A DNA stretch of 43,652 nt, from assembly GCA_045589955.1 (NCBI GenBank), contig JAZNQD010000062.1, positions 1 to 43,652 of the forward strand, in the 5' to 3' direction. Positions 41,644-43,652 of this stretch are shown piece after piece. Each line of letters starts with the position of its first letter. Position 1 is the first letter of the stretch. Made by a program: the position numbers and the translations under genes. Origin of the DNA: CAJGCS01 sp045589955. GTDB lineage: Bacteria; Bacillota_I; Bacilli_A; ML615J-28; CAG-313. The notes beneath the pieces are model-generated. The model had not been told where the DNA came from. It made no database searches and was given only the letters and a program-made list of their open reading frames with translations.

Positions 41644-42660
41644 ATGATGAATGATTTTAAAGTATATAAAACAATTCATTTTCCAGATGAATGGGCAGAA
41701 CAAATTACATTAATGCATCAAAAACAATGGAACATAAATAAAGGCTCATATATGTATTATAATGTGCGTCATATGAATCTTGATTCTAAAAATAATTTCT
41801 ATATTTTAGGAATATTAAATGATAAGATCATCGCGAGTTGTTTTGTTTCATCATATTCAAACTATGAACTAGATGAACCTATAGAAAAGAATGATGAATA
41901 TTTAATATCATCTTTAATTGTTGATAAAGACTATCAAAAACAAGGATATGGTACTAGTTTTATTAAAAGTGTTATTACTATTTTGAAAGAAGAAAATGTT
42001 ATAAAGGTAGCAGCATTTGTATGTGATAACAGTAAAAGATTATTTGAAAAGTTAGGATTTGTTAAAGATGAAAGCGTAACATCGTTCGGTAGTATTTATC
42101 CTGGAGATGATGATTCAGTTTATTGTGAATTAAATATCGAAAGTAACTTTTATTTATCAAAACTAAATAAAGATGATATTAGATTTGTATCAATATCAAT
42201 GAATAATGAATTTTATAAACATTATAAATGTCGTGAAGATGATGAAGAACCATATCTTTTATTACCTAGTGTAACTAAATATGAGAATACAATAATGACA
42301 TATGCAACAAAAGAAAATGCGATAGTAAAAACAGTTAGGTGTGGCAAAATGGCTGTAGGATTTGCTCATATTTATTATACTGATTATGATGATGTGGATC
42401 CTAAATATAGTGAACATTCAATTAGTATTGAATTTTATTTGGATGAAAATTATTTATTTAAAAGTGCTATTGCAAAAATGGTAGAAGAAGCTATTGATTT
42501 TTATGAAGAGAAAATAGTAAATCATAATTTAGAACATATAAAAGTATGCTTAAATAAGTATACTATACTGATGAGAAGATATGATTTCTATAAAAGATGT
42601 TTATTAGAATTAGGGTTTTACCAAAAAGATAAAGAAACGTTTATACTGAAAATTAAATAA
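41644..42660 (+). CDS. GNAT N-acetyltransferase with a second, divergent domain
   Basis: About 338 residues. Residues 1-160 hold a GNAT fold with acetyl-CoA loop VDKDYQKQGYGTSF near 99-112 and FEKLGFVKDE near 139. The C-terminal 170 residues (EFYLDENYLFKSAIAKMVEEAIDFYEE) may be a second, degenerate GNAT domain. The start follows AGTAGGTG; the adjacent ATG 41647 is an alternative. Substrate unknown. A role in drug or toxin acetylation is suggested by the attenuator-like region upstream, not by the sequence. Confidence 0.8.
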   Translation: MMNDFKVYKTIHFPDEWAEQITLMHQKQWNINKGSYMYYNVRHMNLDSKNNFYILGILNDKIIASCFVSSYSNYELDEPIEKNDEYLISSLIVDKDYQKQGYGTSFIKSVITILKEENVIKVAAFVCDNSKRLFEKLGFVKDESVTSFGSIYPGDDDSVYCELNIESNFYLSKLNKDDIRFVSISMNNEFYKHYKCREDDEEPYLLLPSVTKYENTIMTYATKENAIVKTVRCGKMAVGFAHIYYTDYDDVDPKYSEHSISIEFYLDENYLFKSAIAKMVEEAIDFYEEKIVNHNLEHIKVCLNKYTILMRRYDFYKRCLLELGFYQKDKETFILKIK

Positions 42661-42671
42661 AGTGTAAAAAA

Positions 42672-42710
42672 AGACACCATTAGTCCTGGTTAGGATTAGT
42701 GGTGTTTTCA
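42672..42710. terminator. Bidirectional terminator between the GNAT and XRE genes
   Basis: Long stem ACACCATTAGTCCT / AGGATTAGTGGTGT (two G-T pairs) with loop GGTT; A run before, T run after. Confidence 0.85.
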
Positions 42711-42717
42711 TTTTTTC

Positions 42718-43083
42718 TTATTTTAATAATTCAATTGCATCTTTAATAATTTTTGCAATTTTATTTTTATCTTTCTCATTTAATTCTTCTAACAATTTAA
42801 TGACTTCATTAATTGCATCATCATTAACATCCTGCTTAAAATGATTTGTCACTATTTCAAAATCTTTTTCATCATTTATCATTATTATATCTTTACCAAG
42901 TAAATAATCAGTAGGTACATTAAAATAAGTGGATAAGAATTTAATTTGTTCTATATTAGGTTCAGATCTTCCAATTTCCCAACTTGAAATTACATATTGT
43001 TTAACATTTAATTTTTTTGCAAGTTCATCTTGTGAAATATTATTTCTTTGTCTTAGTCTTTTTAAAGTTTCTCCAAAAGTCAT
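42718..43083 (-). CDS. XRE-family transcriptional regulator
   Basis: 121 residues. N-terminal helix-turn-helix (LKRLRQRNNISQDELAKKLN...VISSWEIGRSEPN, residues 8-45) followed by YFNVPTDYLLGK and a helical C-terminal part (INEVIKLLEELNEKDKNK), as in phage- or element-type repressors. It is read away from rhuM, with a shared control region. Confidence 0.9.
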   Translation of the reverse strand: MTFGETLKRLRQRNNISQDELAKKLNVKQYVISSWEIGRSEPNIEQIKFLSTYFNVPTDYLLGKDIIMINDEKDFEIVTNHFKQDVNDDAINEVIKLLEELNEKDKNKIAKIIKDAIELLK

Positions 43084-43105
43084 AATTATAGCTCCTTATA
43101 TTAAT

Positions 43106-43199
43106 ATTATAACACATAATTATATTTTATGCAAAATAAACATATTTCTTTACAAATGTATAAAATACCTGATATAATATATATGTAAAATTTGCATAA
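43106..43199. promoter_or_regulatory. Divergent control region of the XRE and RhuM genes
   Basis: Minus-strand promoter: -35 TTGCAT (complement of 43129-43134), 17-base spacer, TATAAT (complement of 43106-43111). Plus-strand promoter: TTTACA (43149-43154), 18-base spacer, TATAAT (43173-43178). An inverted repeat TTATGCAAA (43127-43135) / TTTGCATAA (43191-43199) overlaps the XRE -35 on one side and lies just after the rhuM start point on the other, fitting a site for the XRE protein. Confidence 0.6.
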
Positions 43200-43209
43200 G
43201 GAGTGTATT

Positions 43210-43652
43210 ATGAGTGAGTTGAAATATGATGTTGCAAAATTTGTTGATGAGGAATTTGAATTATCAGTAAATGTTAGTCCTAAGGAAGAAACAGTATGGT
43301 TATCTCTTGATGAAATGTCAGCATTATTCGAAAGAGACAGATCAGTAATAGGTAAACATATTAGAAAAATTTATCAAGAGGGAGAATTGGATAAAAATAG
43401 AACTTGGGCAAAAAATGCCCGACATCTAGAGGATGGTAGAATATTTCAAGTCGATGTATATAATTTAGATGTAATAATTGCGGTAGGATATAGAGTAAAT
43501 TCAAAAAGAGGAACATTATTTCGCCAATGGGCAAATAAAGTATTAAAAGAATATTTACTAACAGGTTATGTTATTAATGAGGAAAGATCTCTTGTTACTA
43601 ATGAAAATTATGTGAGACTCATAAATAAAGTAGAGTCACTTGATGAAAGAGT
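43210..43652 (+). CDS. rhuM: RhuM-family protein, 3'-truncated
   Basis: The frame runs off the window after 147 codons. AAGGAG precedes the ATG. The pattern TVWLSLDEMSALFERDRSVI then GKHIRKIYQEGELD, followed by YNLDVIIAVGYRVNSKRGT and RQWANKVLKEYLLTGY, is that of RhuM proteins, common in islands and prophages. RhuM was named from Salmonella pathogenicity island 3; its biochemical role is unknown. Confidence 0.92.
   Translation, partial: MSELKYDVAKFVDEEFELSVNVSPKEETVWLSLDEMSALFERDRSVIGKHIRKIYQEGELDKNRTWAKNARHLEDGRIFQVDVYNLDVIIAVGYRVNSKRGTLFRQWANKVLKEYLLTGYVINEERSLVTNENYVRLINKVESLDER

Noticed and set aside
1..43652. Mycoplasma-type code (TGA as Trp) in this AT-rich genome
   Set aside because: Trp codons in the clear genes are TGG, and TGA ends genes such as the BtaA-like one (9875-9877).

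Overview
The window is AT-rich DNA from a low-GC Gram-positive bacterium (Bacillota). Genes use the standard code: TGG encodes Trp and TGA is used as a stop. Pyruvate:ferredoxin oxidoreductase and a SUF system of the Firmicutes type (C-D-S-U-B) point to an anaerobe. MurF/Ddl-type genes point to a peptidoglycan wall. YabP/YabQ-like genes point to a spore-forming lineage or one descended from it. BspA-like repeats and lipoproteins suggest a host-associated, possibly gut, member of the Bacilli related to Erysipelotrichales or the uncultured RF39-type groups. That placement is inference.

Layout. 1-3114: the end of nifJ and a small lipoprotein. 3196-12615: one compact transcription unit of eight abutting or overlapping genes between a strong promoter and a terminator. 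It encodes a HAD-GNAT fusion, a PP-loop (WbpG-like) enzyme, a half-size UbiA-like membrane protein, a rifampin-phosphotransferase-like ATP-grasp/phosphohistidine enzyme, a BtaA/DUF3419-like aminocarboxypropyl transferase, an adenylate-forming ligase, a membrane protein and a Nudix hydrolase. This looks like an undescribed biosynthetic pathway, perhaps for an amino-acid-derived lipid headgroup or another small molecule, and is the most interesting block of the window. 12675-18804: the suf operon behind a possible structured leader, with a BspA-like lipoprotein at its end. 18812-20789: a decayed Ig-like fragment and a solute-binding lipoprotein split at an (AT)7 repeat. 20827-22330 (minus): a Cys-rich membrane protein and a superoxide-dismutase-fold protein that keeps its metal ligands but has lost second-shell residues.

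22430-25854: alpha/beta hydrolase, membrane-anchored MurF-like ligase and Ddl. 25949-31315: tilS, ftsH (with six 10-residue repeats in its external loop), rqcP and a Maf-pseudouridine-kinase fusion. 31409-34346: six tandem small membrane proteins, five with a zinc ribbon. 34375-39003: SDR, hslO, an unknown gene, lysS, then yabP/yabQ. The tilS/ftsH/yabO and hslO/lysS/yabP/yabQ content recalls a Bacillus subtilis neighbourhood, rearranged.

39029-43652 is accessory DNA behind tRNA-Tyr and tRNA-Gln. A Fic toxin is paired with an antitoxin that seems to join a RelB/DinJ DNA-binding domain to a VbhA-like Fic-inhibiting tail. The module is flanked by two copies of a structured element of about 105 bp. 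Next come a candidate leader-peptide attenuator in front of a broken XRE gene and a GNAT gene, then a divergent XRE/rhuM pair with a shared inverted repeat. No CRISPR array, rRNA or transposase was seen.
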